Source: Candidatus Dadabacteria bacterium
GTDB taxonomy: Bacteria; Desulfobacterota_D; UBA1144; Nemesobacterales; Nemesobacteraceae
Assembly (NCBI GenBank): GCA_022822065.1
Contig: JAJECI010000011.1
Span: 186,001 to 250,000, forward strand
DNA: 64,000 bases
Reading direction: 5' to 3'
Below the pieces are notes generated by a model, which did not search any database, was not told where the DNA came from, and saw nothing but the letters and a program-made list of their open reading frames with translations. The first letter of the stretch is position 1; each line of letters starts with the position of its first letter. Shown piece by piece: positions 26,156 to 36,020 of the stretch. A program made the translations under genes and the position numbers.

Positions 26156-27088
26156 TTAAGAATAAGCTTTAGCTGTTATCTCCATTACCTCTATATTACT
26201 CTGCTTTCCTACCGGTCCGGGAACCAGTATGGCAAGATCGATCCCAGCTGCGAAATGCTCCTCAAGCTTCCCCTTGCAGTGATCGGGCGTGCCGGCAAGC
26301 GCCACCGAATCTATGAGCTCATCGGTGAAAGCTTCGGCCGGATTCGCTCCGTCCTGCACCTGGTCGATTATATCCCCGAAACCTATGTTCCTTATGAGCC
26401 TCTGGTAGAAAGGAAACCTGGCGTATGGACCGAGCCCTCTTTTGGCTGCGGCGACGGCCGCGGCTCCATCATCCGAGACAAAGGACGGAATGCCGTTTGT
26501 AATCGATATGGTTGAGGGATCCCTTCCCGCTTTCGCGGCGCCCGCGGCAACATGCTCCTTTAAGGTAGCTATGTAGGCGGGAGGGGACAGATACGGCATT
26601 ATGCCGTCGGCAACCTCTCCGGCAAGCTCCGCCGCGGCCTTGGTAAGTCCCGCTATATAGACCGGGAGATCGGCTGGTCTTTTAAGGGAAAGCCTTGGAG
26701 ACGTTCCGTCGGCAAAGGCCCTCACTTCCCCTACGTAGCTTCTCATAGCCTCGATCGGGTTTCCCATGTCTATATCGTATCTGCCGTTAACGGGCTGGTG
26801 GCTGACTCCGAGTCCGAGAATCATCCTTCCCCCCGTTATTTCCTGTATCGTCAGCGCCGTTGCGGTAGCAACTACGGGCTGGCGCATGTATATATTGGCT
26901 ATCCACGTTCCGACGTTTATCCTCTCGGTGCACTCCGCAAACACCTGAGCGTTGGTTATGGCGCTGTAAGGCGGCACCTCCGGAGAGAAGATACCGTCAA
27001 AGCCTGCCTCTTCCGTAATTCCTGCAAGCGCTCTAAGATCGCTCACGCTGCAGCCCCAAACCGGTGAACTTGTAGCAATTTTTCCCAT
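26156..27088 (-). CDS. LLM-class flavin-dependent oxidoreductase
   Basis: 310-residue luciferase-like (F420 or FMN) monooxygenase/dehydrogenase. It starts with IATSSPVWGCSVSDLRAL, then DGIFSPEV, a strand-helix barrel and GLGVSHQP near residue 95, as in F420-dependent enzymes such as methylene-H4MPT reductase-like proteins. Cofactor and substrate cannot be told. An AAGGAGG site precedes the ATG. It is preceded on the same strand by a radical SAM gene 23 bp away. Confidence 0.9.
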   Translation of the reverse strand: MGKIATSSPVWGCSVSDLRALAGITEEAGFDGIFSPEVPPYSAITNAQVFAECTERINVGTWIANIYMRQPVVATATALTIQEITGGRMILGLGVSHQPVNGRYDIDMGNPIEAMRSYVGEVRAFADGTSPRLSLKRPADLPVYIAGLTKAAAELAGEVADGIMPYLSPPAYIATLKEHVAAGAAKAGRDPSTISITNGIPSFVSDDGAAAVAAAKRGLGPYARFPFYQRLIRNIGFGDIIDQVQDGANPAEAFTDELIDSVALAGTPDHCKGKLEEHFAAGIDLAILVPGPVGKQSNIEVMEITAKAYS

Positions 27089-27111
27089 TTCAGCCTCCTT
27101 GAGTTTTTTTT

Positions 27112-28008
27112 TCAGTACTGGTTTACCACGTCTCTGTAATAATCCGGACGAAGGAAAGCTTCGTCTCTTGTCTTCAACACTTCTCTTATCTCTTCAAGAA
27201 CTTTGTTTTTTTCCTCGGGGAATTTTGCCCTTACGGGAAGATAGTTCGATATGTGATTCGAATAGAAATAACCGTCGGAGAGCTCCGTATTCTCCACTAT
27301 GGTCTCAAGTTCCTCTATCATCTGAAACTTGTCCGGAAGTTCAAAGAGGCCTTCCTGCCACTGCTTGTAAATCGGCGCCCCGGGACGAAGCTGAAGGGAA
27401 AGAGCTCCGACATATTCCGGGTCACACTCGGTAAGAAGCTTCCCGGTAGCCAAGGCGTGTTCCCTGCTCCTGTTCTTCCCGCCGATGCCGAGAAGCACCA
27501 TAACAGAGTTCATTATCCCTGAAGCCTTCAGTTTTCTTGAGGCTTCAACGGTTTCGGCAAAATCCGCCCCCTTCTCTATTCTCTCAAGAACCACATCGTC
27601 TCCGCTCTCAAAACCTATGTAGACCATGCTGAGGCCGTTTTCCCGGAGACGCGTGAGGTCTTCAATCGATTTTCTGAGTATGTCCCCTATGTTCGCGTAC
27701 ATGGTGATCCTCTCAAGACCCGGGGCTTTTTCATGGAGATAATCCATTATTTCCATCAGCTTGGCGGTGGAGAGTACAAGCGCGTTGCCGTCTGCAATGA
27801 AAACCCTCCGTTCAAGTAATCCATTGCGCTCGGCGGCATCAATAATCTCTTTTATCTCGCCCATAGGCCTTACCCTGAACTTCTGGGTTTCCTTTCTGTA
27901 CATGGCGCAATAGGTGCACTTGTTATGGGAACAGCCGATGGTGGCCTGCAGAATGAAACTCTTGTGTTCGCTTGGAGGGCGGAAAAAAGGCGTTACATAT
28001 TCAATCAT
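27112..28008 (-). CDS. Radical SAM protein (COG1032/Elp3-like core)
   Basis: 298 residues. The cluster motif is CSHNKCTYC (Cx4Cx2C rather than the usual Cx3Cx2C), within IGCSHNKCTYCAMYRKE, followed by a radical SAM half-barrel (IADGNALVL, YIGFESGDDVVL). This spacing is typical of a family of uncharacterised radical SAM proteins. No B12 or methylthio domain is present, and the substrate is unknown. It is upstream of the LLM gene and probably in its operon. Confidence 0.9.
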   Translation of the reverse strand: MIEYVTPFFRPPSEHKSFILQATIGCSHNKCTYCAMYRKETQKFRVRPMGEIKEIIDAAERNGLLERRVFIADGNALVLSTAKLMEIMDYLHEKAPGLERITMYANIGDILRKSIEDLTRLRENGLSMVYIGFESGDDVVLERIEKGADFAETVEASRKLKASGIMNSVMVLLGIGGKNRSREHALATGKLLTECDPEYVGALSLQLRPGAPIYKQWQEGLFELPDKFQMIEELETIVENTELSDGYFYSNHISNYLPVRAKFPEEKNKVLEEIREVLKTRDEAFLRPDYYRDVVNQY

Positions 28009-28091
28009 TACCGTAAGAATCTAACAAAGTTTCAGAATCTCTTCAATAAAACTTTGCAATGACAGGGTGCATAGGTTATTCTTGCGCCGTA

Positions 28092-28208
28092 ATGTTTGAT
28101 CTCGAACCGCACGAAAAAGAAGGGTTTCACTACATCCTTGGCGTACCGCTGCTTATAGGACTAATAATCTTCATCGCCTTTCTGACGCACATCGTCCTTA
28201 ATCCCTAG
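28092..28208 (+). CDS. Possible 38-residue single-span membrane protein
   Basis: A short plus-strand frame starts MFDLEPHEKEGFHY and continues into one strong hydrophobic segment (about residues 15-34) ending HIVLNP. An in-frame ATG at 28059 would add 11 residues. It fills the space between a divergent radical SAM gene and a convergent unknown gene, whose stop it overlaps by 4 bp. There is no clear ribosome site, so it may be chance, but the amphipathic start plus clean membrane helix is suggestive. Confidence 0.35.
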   Translation: MFDLEPHEKEGFHYILGVPLLIGLIIFIAFLTHIVLNP

Positions 28209-28678
28209 CCCGTACCCCAACGGATTATCCGCAGGACAAGTTCACGGATCTCGATCTCTACTCCAGTACTGTCCCGGAAAAGATATTCCCCGTTTTTCTC
28301 CTCTTCCCAGATGACCCCCAGGAGTTTCAGGTTCTTTTTTGGTTTTTGAGGGTCAGGGTTGATTTTCCTTCCGACGAAAGTAACCGTGTTGTCGTCCCTG
28401 CAGAGAACCATAACCAGCCTGGAAGTTCCGAAAAGGAGCAAAAAACCCTGGGTTTCCGCCTCGGTATCAAAGACCGCATGCATAAACCCCGGCGGCACAG
28501 AAACCACGCTGATTGCATCCTGGCCGTATTCCTTGTTTAAGGATTCGGCATAGGCCTCGAAGCTGCGGCAGAGAAAACCCGAGACTTTCTTCGGTTCCCC
28601 GCATATTTCATCCGAGTCGGCCGAGGTTCTTTCTTTCTCGTAAAATTCAGCAATCCATGGCTGTTTTTCCGTTTCCAC
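28205..28678 (-). CDS. Unknown conserved-looking cytoplasmic protein
   Basis: 157 residues beginning at GTG with GGGGGT eight bases upstream. The chain alternates strands and short helices (FLLLFGTSRLVMVLCRDDNTVTFVG) and ends in a charged strand with RELVLRIIRWG. No motif or membrane segment is recognised. It is divergent from hflX, sharing a 170-bp spacer. Confidence 0.65.
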   Translation of the reverse strand: METEKQPWIAEFYEKERTSADSDEICGEPKKVSGFLCRSFEAYAESLNKEYGQDAISVVSVPPGFMHAVFDTEAETQGFLLLFGTSRLVMVLCRDDNTVTFVGRKINPDPQKPKKNLKLLGVIWEEEKNGEYLFRDSTGVEIEIRELVLRIIRWGTG

Positions 28679-28851
28679 GATGTATTACCCCCTGCTCTGC
28701 AGCTTTCAATCCGGAGTCCGGAAGCAAGAAAGCTTTGCCGTTTTTAGATCTGAAAAACCCGTAAATCGGCAAGTTTTTTCTCGTTTTCCACTGAAAACGC
28801 TTCAAATTTTCCGCGCAATATAATAATATATGGATCAAGGGGAAACAAAAG

Positions 28852-30573
28852 ATAGATAAACTCTACGGAAACACCTCAGGTCTCACCAGAAGCGACCAGA
28901 AGAACATACTCAGAATATACAAGAGAAAAATTCCCCGGGACCGTCTAGTAACCCTTGAATTTACCCGCACTCTTTTAGCCCTCTCGGGCGAGCTTCAAAA
29001 AACCATAACGGCGCTTATCGACCGCAAGGGAAAGGTGAGGTTTGTTTTCGTCGGGGAACCCTGCGATTTTCCTTTTGAAAAGCTGCTCGGCAGGAGGCGG
29101 AGAGCGAAATACAGACTCAGGGGATTTCGTGCCGTAAGAACAAACCTCAAGGGGTCCGGTCTTACCGGTTCCGATCTTGCGACTCTGGTAAACGAAAGAC
29201 TCGATCTGGTGGCCTCTGTGTCTGTCGGTCAAAACGGTTCGGCGGGGCGCTTTGAGTACGCGAACCTTGTTCCACCCAATGGAGAGAGTCAGGTCAAATG
29301 GGAAATTTCGAAGTTTTCGGACCTGGGTCGCCTGAATGTCAACCTGGAGCAGGAAATAAATGACATAGAACAGTCTCTAAGACGAGCTTTTCTAAAGAAC
29401 GGGGGCAAGGAAAACAGAGAGGGAGTGATACTTGTGGGATTCAGTACCAAGTTCCGTTACCTGGCCGAGAAATCTCTTGACGAACTTAACTCCCTGGCTC
29501 TTTCCGCGGAAAAGGTGGTGCTCGACAAGATGGTTCAGATAAGAAAAAACATCGATCCCCGCTATCTTGTCGGCAGAGGGAAACTCAGGGAGATCGTCCT
29601 TCACGCCAAACACCTCGGAGCGGACACCATAATTTTTGACACCGAGCTCACGCCCGCCCAGGCAAACGCCATCGGAGGAGAATCCGGCCTTGATATAATG
29701 GACCGCAGTCAGCTGATAATACAGATATTCGCGAAACACGCCAAGACAAACGAAGGAAAGATCCAGGCGAGACTTGCCGAGTATCAGTACAACCTGCCGA
29801 GACTTAAGGGCAAGGGAACGACTTTTTCCCAGTTGGGAGGCGGAATAGGCACAAGAGGTCCCGGAGAAAAGAAGCTCGAGCAGGAAAGAAGAAACATAAG
29901 AAAACAGATTGAGCAGCTAGAAAAACAGATTGACGGTCTCTGCAGGAGAAGGGAGCACACAAGAAAGAACAGGAAAACCTCGAAGATTCCGACTCTCTCT
30001 TTTATCGGGTACACGAACGTCGGCAAATCCACGCTCTTTAACCGCCTGACCAAGTCATCCATTGTCACCCAGGATAAGCTTTTCTCAACCCTTAACCCGA
30101 CGACAAGAAGAGTCATGCTTCCGGGAGGAAAACATGTACTCATGACAGACACTGTGGGCTTCATAAGCAAGCTTCCAAAGGAACTCATAAACGCGTTCAG
30201 GGCAACGCTTGAAGAGATAGGCGAAGCTGACCTGCTGCTTCACGTCGCGGACGCAAGCGATCCCGAAGTCAGGGAAAAAATAGATTCCGTCATGAAGATA
30301 GTGGAGTCCATGGAATTTGAATACATCCCAAGCATTCTCGTATTTAACAAGCTTGATCAGGCTGATGCGGAAACAGAGGCAGCGCTTAGGGAAGCATTTC
30401 CTAAAGTGCCGCTTGTCTCAGCAAAAAACGGGAAAGGTTTCAGCAAGTTGCTTTCCTATATAGAAAAAGTTGTTGCTGAAGAGATCGGGGATGATGCGAA
30501 AGCTGGAGATTTTAACCCGGAAGGAAGATTGGAAGATACCGTTCCGTCTCCGTTACTGCATAGCCCCTTTTAG
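28852..30573 (+). CDS. hflX: GTPase HflX, apparently starting at AUA
   Basis: Ribosome-splitting/rescue GTPase of 574 residues. HflX N-domain, coiled coil near residues 260-300, then GTPase motifs GYTNVGKST (G1), DTVGF (G3) and NKLD (G4). The family N-terminus (LYGNTSGLTRSDQ, then LIDRKGKVRFVFVGEP) is encoded in frame upstream of the first standard start, GTG 29035. Between the TGA at 28792-28794 and that GTG there is no ATG, GTG or TTG. ATA at 28852 has AAGGGG nine bases upstream and begins just where homology begins, so I place the start there. Starting at GTG would lose 61 residues. Confidence 0.85.
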   Translation: MDKLYGNTSGLTRSDQKNILRIYKRKIPRDRLVTLEFTRTLLALSGELQKTITALIDRKGKVRFVFVGEPCDFPFEKLLGRRRRAKYRLRGFRAVRTNLKGSGLTGSDLATLVNERLDLVASVSVGQNGSAGRFEYANLVPPNGESQVKWEISKFSDLGRLNVNLEQEINDIEQSLRRAFLKNGGKENREGVILVGFSTKFRYLAEKSLDELNSLALSAEKVVLDKMVQIRKNIDPRYLVGRGKLREIVLHAKHLGADTIIFDTELTPAQANAIGGESGLDIMDRSQLIIQIFAKHAKTNEGKIQARLAEYQYNLPRLKGKGTTFSQLGGGIGTRGPGEKKLEQERRNIRKQIEQLEKQIDGLCRRREHTRKNRKTSKIPTLSFIGYTNVGKSTLFNRLTKSSIVTQDKLFSTLNPTTRRVMLPGGKHVLMTDTVGFISKLPKELINAFRATLEEIGEADLLLHVADASDPEVREKIDSVMKIVESMEFEYIPSILVFNKLDQADAETEAALREAFPKVPLVSAKNGKGFSKLLSYIEKVVAEEIGDDAKAGDFNPEGRLEDTVPSPLLHSPF

Positions 30574-30610
30574 ATTTTTCCAAGGGTTTCGTCTTGATCT
30601 GTACGTAAAA

Positions 30611-30646
30611 AAAAGGGGATGACCGTTTGCACGAACATCCCCTTTT
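30611..30646. terminator. Bidirectional intrinsic terminator
   Basis: 11-bp perfect stem (30611-30621 with 30636-30646; core GGGGATG) flanked by A and T runs on both sides. It lies between hflX and the convergent small membrane-protein gene and should serve both. Confidence 0.85.
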
Positions 30647-30665
30647 GCTTTTTACTTCCGTGACC

Positions 30666-30857
30666 CTACCAAGGCTTAGACTTGTCGTCCACTCCATCTA
30701 GATTCTGAAGCCACTTTGTATGGTCATAAAACGCAGCGCCAAAAGTAAGAGCCAGAGTAGCGATTATAATACCAATATCACTATTTTTGGTCTGCTCGGC
30801 CCTTCTCTTTATTCTGTCATGAATCGGATCTGGAATATTGAGCGTTATCTCTGCCAT
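30666..30857 (-). CDS. Small protein with RHH-like N-terminus and one membrane segment
   Basis: 63 residues. The N-terminus AEITLNIPDPIHDRIKRRAEQ resembles a ribbon-helix-helix strand and helix. It is followed by IGIIIATLALTFGAAFY, a likely membrane span, and a charged end with KSKPW. AAGGAGG eight bases upstream fixes the ATG at 30857; an upstream TTG is rejected. It lies 33 bp after the nitroreductase gene on the same strand, with the terminator just downstream. Function unknown. Confidence 0.68.
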   Translation of the reverse strand: MAEITLNIPDPIHDRIKRRAEQTKNSDIGIIIATLALTFGAAFYDHTKWLQNLDGVDDKSKPW

Positions 30858-30890
30858 TACCAAAACCTCCTTGTTTATTTTTGATTAGAA

Positions 30891-31907
30891 CTAGTCGGCA
30901 TCTCCTATGCCTTTTTCTTCCCTGTACTTCTGGATTTCCTCCCGCTTTACCGTCGGTTTGAGAGTAAAGCCTGAGGGGTCAGCGGATGCACCCGCGACCG
31001 TAGCCTGAACTTCCTCGGCACTGAGGGGGGCAGGCTTCTGGTCTCCCGCAAGGTCTCCAAGCTGGGACTCTTCAAGCTGCCAGTCCGTAAGCCACTCGTC
31101 TCCGAGACCGAAACGCCTGGTGAGCTTGTTGATCTCCTCAAGTCTTCCGGGAAGGGGTCCTGCCGGCTGAAGCAAGTTCAGGTCCTGTAGAAGCTTTACT
31201 ACCTCGGGATCTCTCGGGAAAGCATTTCCGACCTGTTTCTCAAAGAACATGGTTTCAAACGGGGGACGGCTTCTTGCTCCGCCGCCGTCCATGCTCTCCG
31301 CGGGATAGCCGACGGTCATAAGCCAGCTGAACACGTAAGTGTCTGGAAGATTGAACTTTGCTTTCGTGTTCCTTCTTGCTCCGCCGCTGGCACCGTTAAG
31401 ACAGGTCCCAAGACCCAAGGACGTCGCAACAAGACAGGCGTTCTGTATTGCGTTTCCAAGATCGATTGCGGCAAGCCTGTGCAGCACCGCATCGGGAAGC
31501 ATTGCAGGAAGCGGGAACAGCCTGGATACCCTGTCATATTCCCAGCCATGCGCCTTATCGAGTGCTCCGGTTCTTAGAAGGTCGTGGATAGACTGACCCA
31601 TTGTGTCATAGTTGCCCATGTCATAGCACCAGAAGATAAGCACGGGAGCCATCTGCGTTGTGATCTGACTCCAGTCGGATATAAACTCCCATATTTCGGG
31701 ATCTTCATCCCTGTATACAACTATTGCTCTTTGTCCATTGAAGTTGCCTGCCGTAGGAGAAAGCCTGGCAGCTTCCAGCATGGCCTGAACCTTCCATTTC
31801 TCGACGGACTTATGCGGCTCGTACCACCTGATGGACCTTCTTAGTCCTATGGAACTGAAGGTGTCCATGATATTACCAACTTCGCTGGCACTTGGTACAT
31901 CACTCAT
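30891..31907 (-). CDS. Nitroreductase-family flavoprotein with C-terminal extension
   Basis: 338 residues. The N-terminal flavin domain has the family RRSIRWYEP start, SPTAGNFNGQ and the late GLGTCLNGASGG. It should bind FMN and use NAD(P)H. Beyond about residue 230 it carries an unusual extension rich in Leu/Pro/Glu that does not look like the fold. AGGAGG precedes the ATG. It is divergent from a thiolase gene across 184 bp. Substrate not predictable. Confidence 0.88.
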   Translation of the reverse strand: MSDVPSASEVGNIMDTFSSIGLRRSIRWYEPHKSVEKWKVQAMLEAARLSPTAGNFNGQRAIVVYRDEDPEIWEFISDWSQITTQMAPVLIFWCYDMGNYDTMGQSIHDLLRTGALDKAHGWEYDRVSRLFPLPAMLPDAVLHRLAAIDLGNAIQNACLVATSLGLGTCLNGASGGARRNTKAKFNLPDTYVFSWLMTVGYPAESMDGGGARSRPPFETMFFEKQVGNAFPRDPEVVKLLQDLNLLQPAGPLPGRLEEINKLTRRFGLGDEWLTDWQLEESQLGDLAGDQKPAPLSAEEVQATVAGASADPSGFTLKPTVKREEIQKYREEKGIGDAD

Positions 31908-32091
31908 ATTAATAACCTCCTATCTGGGTATTTTTTTATTCAGAGTTGAACTCCATAACCTCTCCAGACATCATACCATTAAATTACAGAAATTTCATCA
32001 TTGAAAATCAAAATCCCTCAAATTTTACAACACAAACGATTTGGTATACATTTTATTGCCGAATTTAAAGCGCAAGCAGGAGGAATTATCA

Positions 32092-33246
32092 ATGAGAGAC
32101 GTATACATCATAGGAGTGGGAAACACCGCCTGCGGAAGATTTCCCGACAAACCAGCTCACATTCTCGCAAGGGAAGCCGCATGGTCCGCGATACAGGACT
32201 CGGGAATTCACGCGCGAAAAATAGAAATCGCCTTTTGCGGCCATGTCTACCAGGGCATGGGAGTTGGGCAGAGAGCGCTTAAGGATATAGGACTCGTCGG
32301 ACAGCCGACCATAAACGTGGAGGGAGCCTGCGGAAGCGGAACGCTTTCCCTCTGGGAAGCCTGGAGAACAATAGCCTACGGTCAGTACGACATAGCGCTC
32401 GCTCTCGGCGTTGAGAACCTGAGCAGAATTCTCTCCGGAGGTCCCCTGCCCCTCGAGGAAGATGACCTTGAGGTGTCAATCGGCATGGGAATGCCCGGAC
32501 TCTACGCCATAAGAGCTTCAAAATACATGGAAGAATACGGAGTCACCTTGGAGCAGCTGGCAGAAGTCGTCGTAAAAAGCCGCCACCATGCTTCGCTCAA
32601 TCCTCTTGCCCAGTACAGGAAGCCTACAACCGTGGAGGAAGTACTGAACGCGCCGGTTATCGCCGACCCGCTTACGCGCAACATGTGCTGTCCCGTTGGA
32701 GACGCCGCCGCGGCCGCGGTTCTGTGTTCCGAGGAACAGGTCGGAGAGCTCGCTAAAAAGATGCCGGTAAAGATACTGGGCTGCGTTGCGCAGTCGGGTA
32801 AATACAGCAGCCCCACAGGTCTTACCTGCGACCCTTCCGAGAATGTCTGGAGAACTTCCCAGATGGCTTACGAAATGGCGGGACTGGGGCCCGAGGATAT
32901 GGACGTGGCCGAAATTCACGATGCTTTCTCAATAGCGGAAATGATGGTTGTTGAATCTCTAGGCTTCTGCGAGAAGGGAGATGGAGCGACTCTCATAGAC
33001 GAAAAAAGCACATGGGTCGGAGGCGATAAAGTCGCCGTCAATCCTAGCGGGGGTCTGCTTTCGCGTGGACATCCGGTCGGAGCTACCGGGCTTCTTCAAA
33101 CTGCTGAGATCGTAAGGCAGCTAAGAGGAGAAGTCGAGCCCGAGCGCCAGGTAAAAGACGCGAAAGTCGGAATCATCGAGACCATGGGAGGCGCCCAGCC
33201 AGCCATGGACGGAATTACCTGCGTCGTTAGCATCCTCGGGAAATAA
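32092..33246 (+). CDS. Thiolase-like acetyl-CoA acetyltransferase (SCP-x type)
   Basis: 384 residues. Begins MRDVYIIGVGNTACGRFPDK. The nucleophilic Cys lies in VEGACGSG, a His in EIHDAFS and the C-terminal GGLLSRGHPVGATG is intact. The ATG at 32092 is preceded by AGGAGGAA; the frame extends upstream to 32041 but without a ribosome site. SCP-x-like thiolases are often encoded beside a DUF35 OB-fold partner and act in sterol, bile-acid or fatty-acid side-chain breakdown. No such partner is seen here. Confidence 0.92.
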   Translation: MRDVYIIGVGNTACGRFPDKPAHILAREAAWSAIQDSGIHARKIEIAFCGHVYQGMGVGQRALKDIGLVGQPTINVEGACGSGTLSLWEAWRTIAYGQYDIALALGVENLSRILSGGPLPLEEDDLEVSIGMGMPGLYAIRASKYMEEYGVTLEQLAEVVVKSRHHASLNPLAQYRKPTTVEEVLNAPVIADPLTRNMCCPVGDAAAAAVLCSEEQVGELAKKMPVKILGCVAQSGKYSSPTGLTCDPSENVWRTSQMAYEMAGLGPEDMDVAEIHDAFSIAEMMVVESLGFCEKGDGATLIDEKSTWVGGDKVAVNPSGGLLSRGHPVGATGLLQTAEIVRQLRGEVEPERQVKDAKVGIIETMGGAQPAMDGITCVVSILGK

Positions 33247-33305
33247 CGCAGACACGCTTTAATCAGTTTTTTAATCTTCCGGTTTTTTCCGTGCAGTCAG
33301 GTTGC

Positions 33306-33325
33306 GCGCGGTGTTTTAACCGCGC
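33306..33325. other. GC-rich hairpin between thiolase and clpB
   Basis: 7-bp perfect stem GCGCGGT/ACCGCGC with a 6-nt loop, no strong T run. It sits 60 bp after the thiolase stop and 94 bp before clpB; it may be a weak terminator. Confidence 0.35.
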
Positions 33326-33418
33326 TTGGAACCTGTTGCGCGATCTTTTCTTATCTCCTTCCCCACCGGTTTTCAATTTCGGGCAATTTCTTGATTCCGC
33401 GCAAAGAAGAATTATTTT

Positions 33419-36013
33419 GTGTCTGAGATGATTTCGCCCGAAAAATTCACTTTGAAAGCGCAAGAAGCTATCGTGGAAGCCCAGAGTGCGGCGAGCGACA
33501 GCGGAAATCAGGTAATTGACCTGCCCCATCTGTTCGCGGCCCTTGTAAGTCAGCCCGGGATGCCAACCAACATTCTGGAGCGACTGGGCTCCGACCCCCG
33601 GGCGCTTGCGCGGACGGCAACTGAAGAGATATCAAAGCTTCCCAAGGTAAAAGGGGCATCCGACCAGATATACATGAGCAGAGAACTTGGCTCTGCCGTA
33701 CGGTCGGCCGAGAAGGAAGCGCAGCATCTTGAAGACACATACGTAAGCACAGAACATCTTCTGATTGGAGTGGTTTCTCGCGCCTCCGGGGCGTTGAAAA
33801 ACGGATTTTCAGAATCGGGCGTGACCAAAGAAGGGATTTTAAAGGCACTTAAAGAACTGAGAGGTAGCCAGACAGTGAACACGCAGAACCCTGAAGACAC
33901 CATGGAACCGCTTCGCCAGTACGGAAAGGATTTCACCGAACTTGCCCGGAGCGGAAAGATAGATCCTGTTATAGGAAGGGATGACGAGATAAGGAACGTG
34001 ATCCGGGTACTCCTTCGAAGAACGAAGAACAACCCGGTACTCATAGGGGAGCCCGGAGTGGGGAAAACGGCCATAGTCGAGGGGCTCGCCCAGCGCATAG
34101 TCGACTCTGACGTTCCCGAAGGACTTAAAGACAAAAAGCTGATTTCCCTTGACCTGGGGTCCCTGCTCGCAGGAGCAAAGTACAGGGGACAGTTCGAGGA
34201 GAGGCTCAAGGCCGTACTGAAGGAAGTCACGGAATCCCAGGGAGAGATAATTCTTTTCATAGACGAGATGCACACCGTAGTTGGAGCCGGAGCGGCCGAT
34301 GGAGCCATGGACGCGTCAAACATGCTGAAGCCGGCCCTGGCACGGGGAGAACTTCACTGCATAGGTGCGACCACTCTTGATGAATACAGAAATCACATAG
34401 AAAAAGACGCCGCCCTTGAACGCAGGTTTCAGCAGGTCTACGTTGAAGAACCTTCCGTGGAGGAAACCGTGTCGATCCTAAGAGGTCTTAAGGAAAAATA
34501 CGAAGTTCATCACGGCGTGAAGATAAAGGACGAGGCTCTTGTTGCCGCTTCCCAGCTTTCAAACAGGTATATCTCCGGGCGGTTTCTGCCCGATAAGGCC
34601 GTTGACCTCATGGATGAGGCCTCGGCGCGGCTCAAGATGGAGATTGACTCCGTGCCGACGGAGATAGACGAAATAAAAAGAAAGATAATGCGCCTTGAGA
34701 TAGAAAGGGAGGGATTCAGAAAAGAGCAGGACCCTGAACTTCTGGGAAAGCTCGAAGAGATTGAAAAAGACCTCTCGGAACTAAAAGAGGAAGCGGAGAT
34801 GCTTGAAGCGCACTGGCAGAAAGAAAAAGACTGCATATCGAGGATAAGAAAGACCAAAGAGGAAATAGAAAACGGAAGAATGGATGCGGAGAGGGCACAG
34901 AGAGAAGGAGACCTCTCCCGCGCATCCGAATTTCTTTACGGCAGAATCCCGGAGCTTGAAAGGAATATGGAGAGCCTGGGTGCGGAGCTTTCCGAAGTAC
35001 AGAGTCAAAGGAAGATGCTTCGCGAGGAAGTAGGTGCCGAGGATATAGCCGTGGTTGTATCGAAGTGGACGGGAATACCGGTATCAAGCCTGATTGAGGA
35101 AGAGGTGGAGAAACTCGTTCACATGGAAGAAAGGCTCTCGAAGCGGGTGGTGGGACAGCCTGAGCCGATAAGACTGGTCTCAAATGCGCTTCGCAGGTCA
35201 AGGGCCGGGCTCTCTGACCCGAAAAGGCCGATAAGCTCGTTTATGTTCCTCGGACCTACCGGAGTCGGGAAGACTGAACTCGCCAGATCGCTTGCCGAGT
35301 TCATGTTTGATGACGAAGACGCGATCGTACGGATTGACATGAGCGAGTACATGGAGAAGCACTCGGTATCGAGACTGATCGGAGCTCCTCCCGGGTATGT
35401 CGGGTACGAGGAAGGGGGACAGCTCTCAGAAACCGTGAGGAGACGACCCTATTCCGTGGTGCTTTTTGACGAGATAGAAAAAGCGCATTCCGATGTGTTT
35501 AACCTGCTTCTTCAGATTCTTGACGACGGAAGGCTCACCGATGGACAGGGGAGAACCGTTGATTTCCGGAACACGGTAATAATAATGACCTCAAACCTCG
35601 GAAGCCAGCACATACAGGAATCGTCAGGAAACGGCGAGGAAACGGAAAATAAGATAAACGAGATGCTCAGAAACTATTTTCGTCCCGAGTTTCTAAACAG
35701 AATTGACGAAGTTGTCATATTCAGCAGTCTGGAAAGAACGGACCTCGCGAAAATAGCCGAGATCCAGATCGGACATCTGCAAGAGAGGCTCGCGGAGAAA
35801 AATCTCGCCATAGAGCTCTCAGAGAAAGCCGTTACAAGGCTGGTCGATGTTGGTTACGATCCTGTTTTCGGGGCAAGACCGCTTAAACGCGCCATACAGA
35901 AATACGTACAGGACCCGCTTGCAAACGAGATACTGAAAGGAAATTTCAAGGGCTCGACCAGGGTAAAAGTGGATCTGGACAAAGAAGGAAACTTTACTTT
36001 CGGAGAAAAATAA
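33419..36013 (+). CDS. clpB: ATP-dependent disaggregase ClpB
   Basis: 864 residues. An N-domain ([15 protein letters not shown]) is followed by AAA-1 with Walker A GEPGVGKT, a coiled-coil middle domain near residues 405-530, AAA-2 with GPTGVGKTE and Walker [11 protein letters not shown], then a C-terminal D2-small domain. This middle domain distinguishes ClpB from ClpA/ClpC. It works with DnaK to dissolve aggregates. The start may be GTG 33419 or ATG 33428; no clear heat-shock promoter was found. It converges on the TonB receptor with a 7-bp gap. Confidence 0.96.
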   Translation: MSEMISPEKFTLKAQEAIVEAQSAASDSGNQVIDLPHLFAALVSQPGMPTNILERLGSDPRALARTATEEISKLPKVKGASDQIYMSRELGSAVRSAEKEAQHLEDTYVSTEHLLIGVVSRASGALKNGFSESGVTKEGILKALKELRGSQTVNTQNPEDTMEPLRQYGKDFTELARSGKIDPVIGRDDEIRNVIRVLLRRTKNNPVLIGEPGVGKTAIVEGLAQRIVDSDVPEGLKDKKLISLDLGSLLAGAKYRGQFEERLKAVLKEVTESQGEIILFIDEMHTVVGAGAADGAMDASNMLKPALARGELHCIGATTLDEYRNHIEKDAALERRFQQVYVEEPSVEETVSILRGLKEKYEVHHGVKIKDEALVAASQLSNRYISGRFLPDKAVDLMDEASARLKMEIDSVPTEIDEIKRKIMRLEIEREGFRKEQDPELLGKLEEIEKDLSELKEEAEMLEAHWQKEKDCISRIRKTKEEIENGRMDAERAQREGDLSRASEFLYGRIPELERNMESLGAELSEVQSQRKMLREEVGAEDIAVVVSKWTGIPVSSLIEEEVEKLVHMEERLSKRVVGQPEPIRLVSNALRRSRAGLSDPKRPISSFMFLGPTGVGKTELARSLAEFMFDDEDAIVRIDMSEYMEKHSVSRLIGAPPGYVGYEEGGQLSETVRRRPYSVVLFDEIEKAHSDVFNLLLQILDDGRLTDGQGRTVDFRNTVIIMTSNLGSQHIQESSGNGEETENKINEMLRNYFRPEFLNRIDEVVIFSSLERTDLAKIAEIQIGHLQERLAEKNLAIELSEKAVTRLVDVGYDPVFGARPLKRAIQKYVQDPLANEILKGNFKGSTRVKVDLDKEGNFTFGEK

Positions 36014-36020
36014 CTACGTA

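Noticed and set aside
33300-33418. Heat-shock (sigma-32) promoter before clpB
   Set aside because: A CTTGGAA-like -35 exists but no CCCCAT-type -10 lies at the right spacing.
33550-34323. 257-residue frame opposite clpB
   Set aside because: Antisense shadow, Ser-rich product, no start context.
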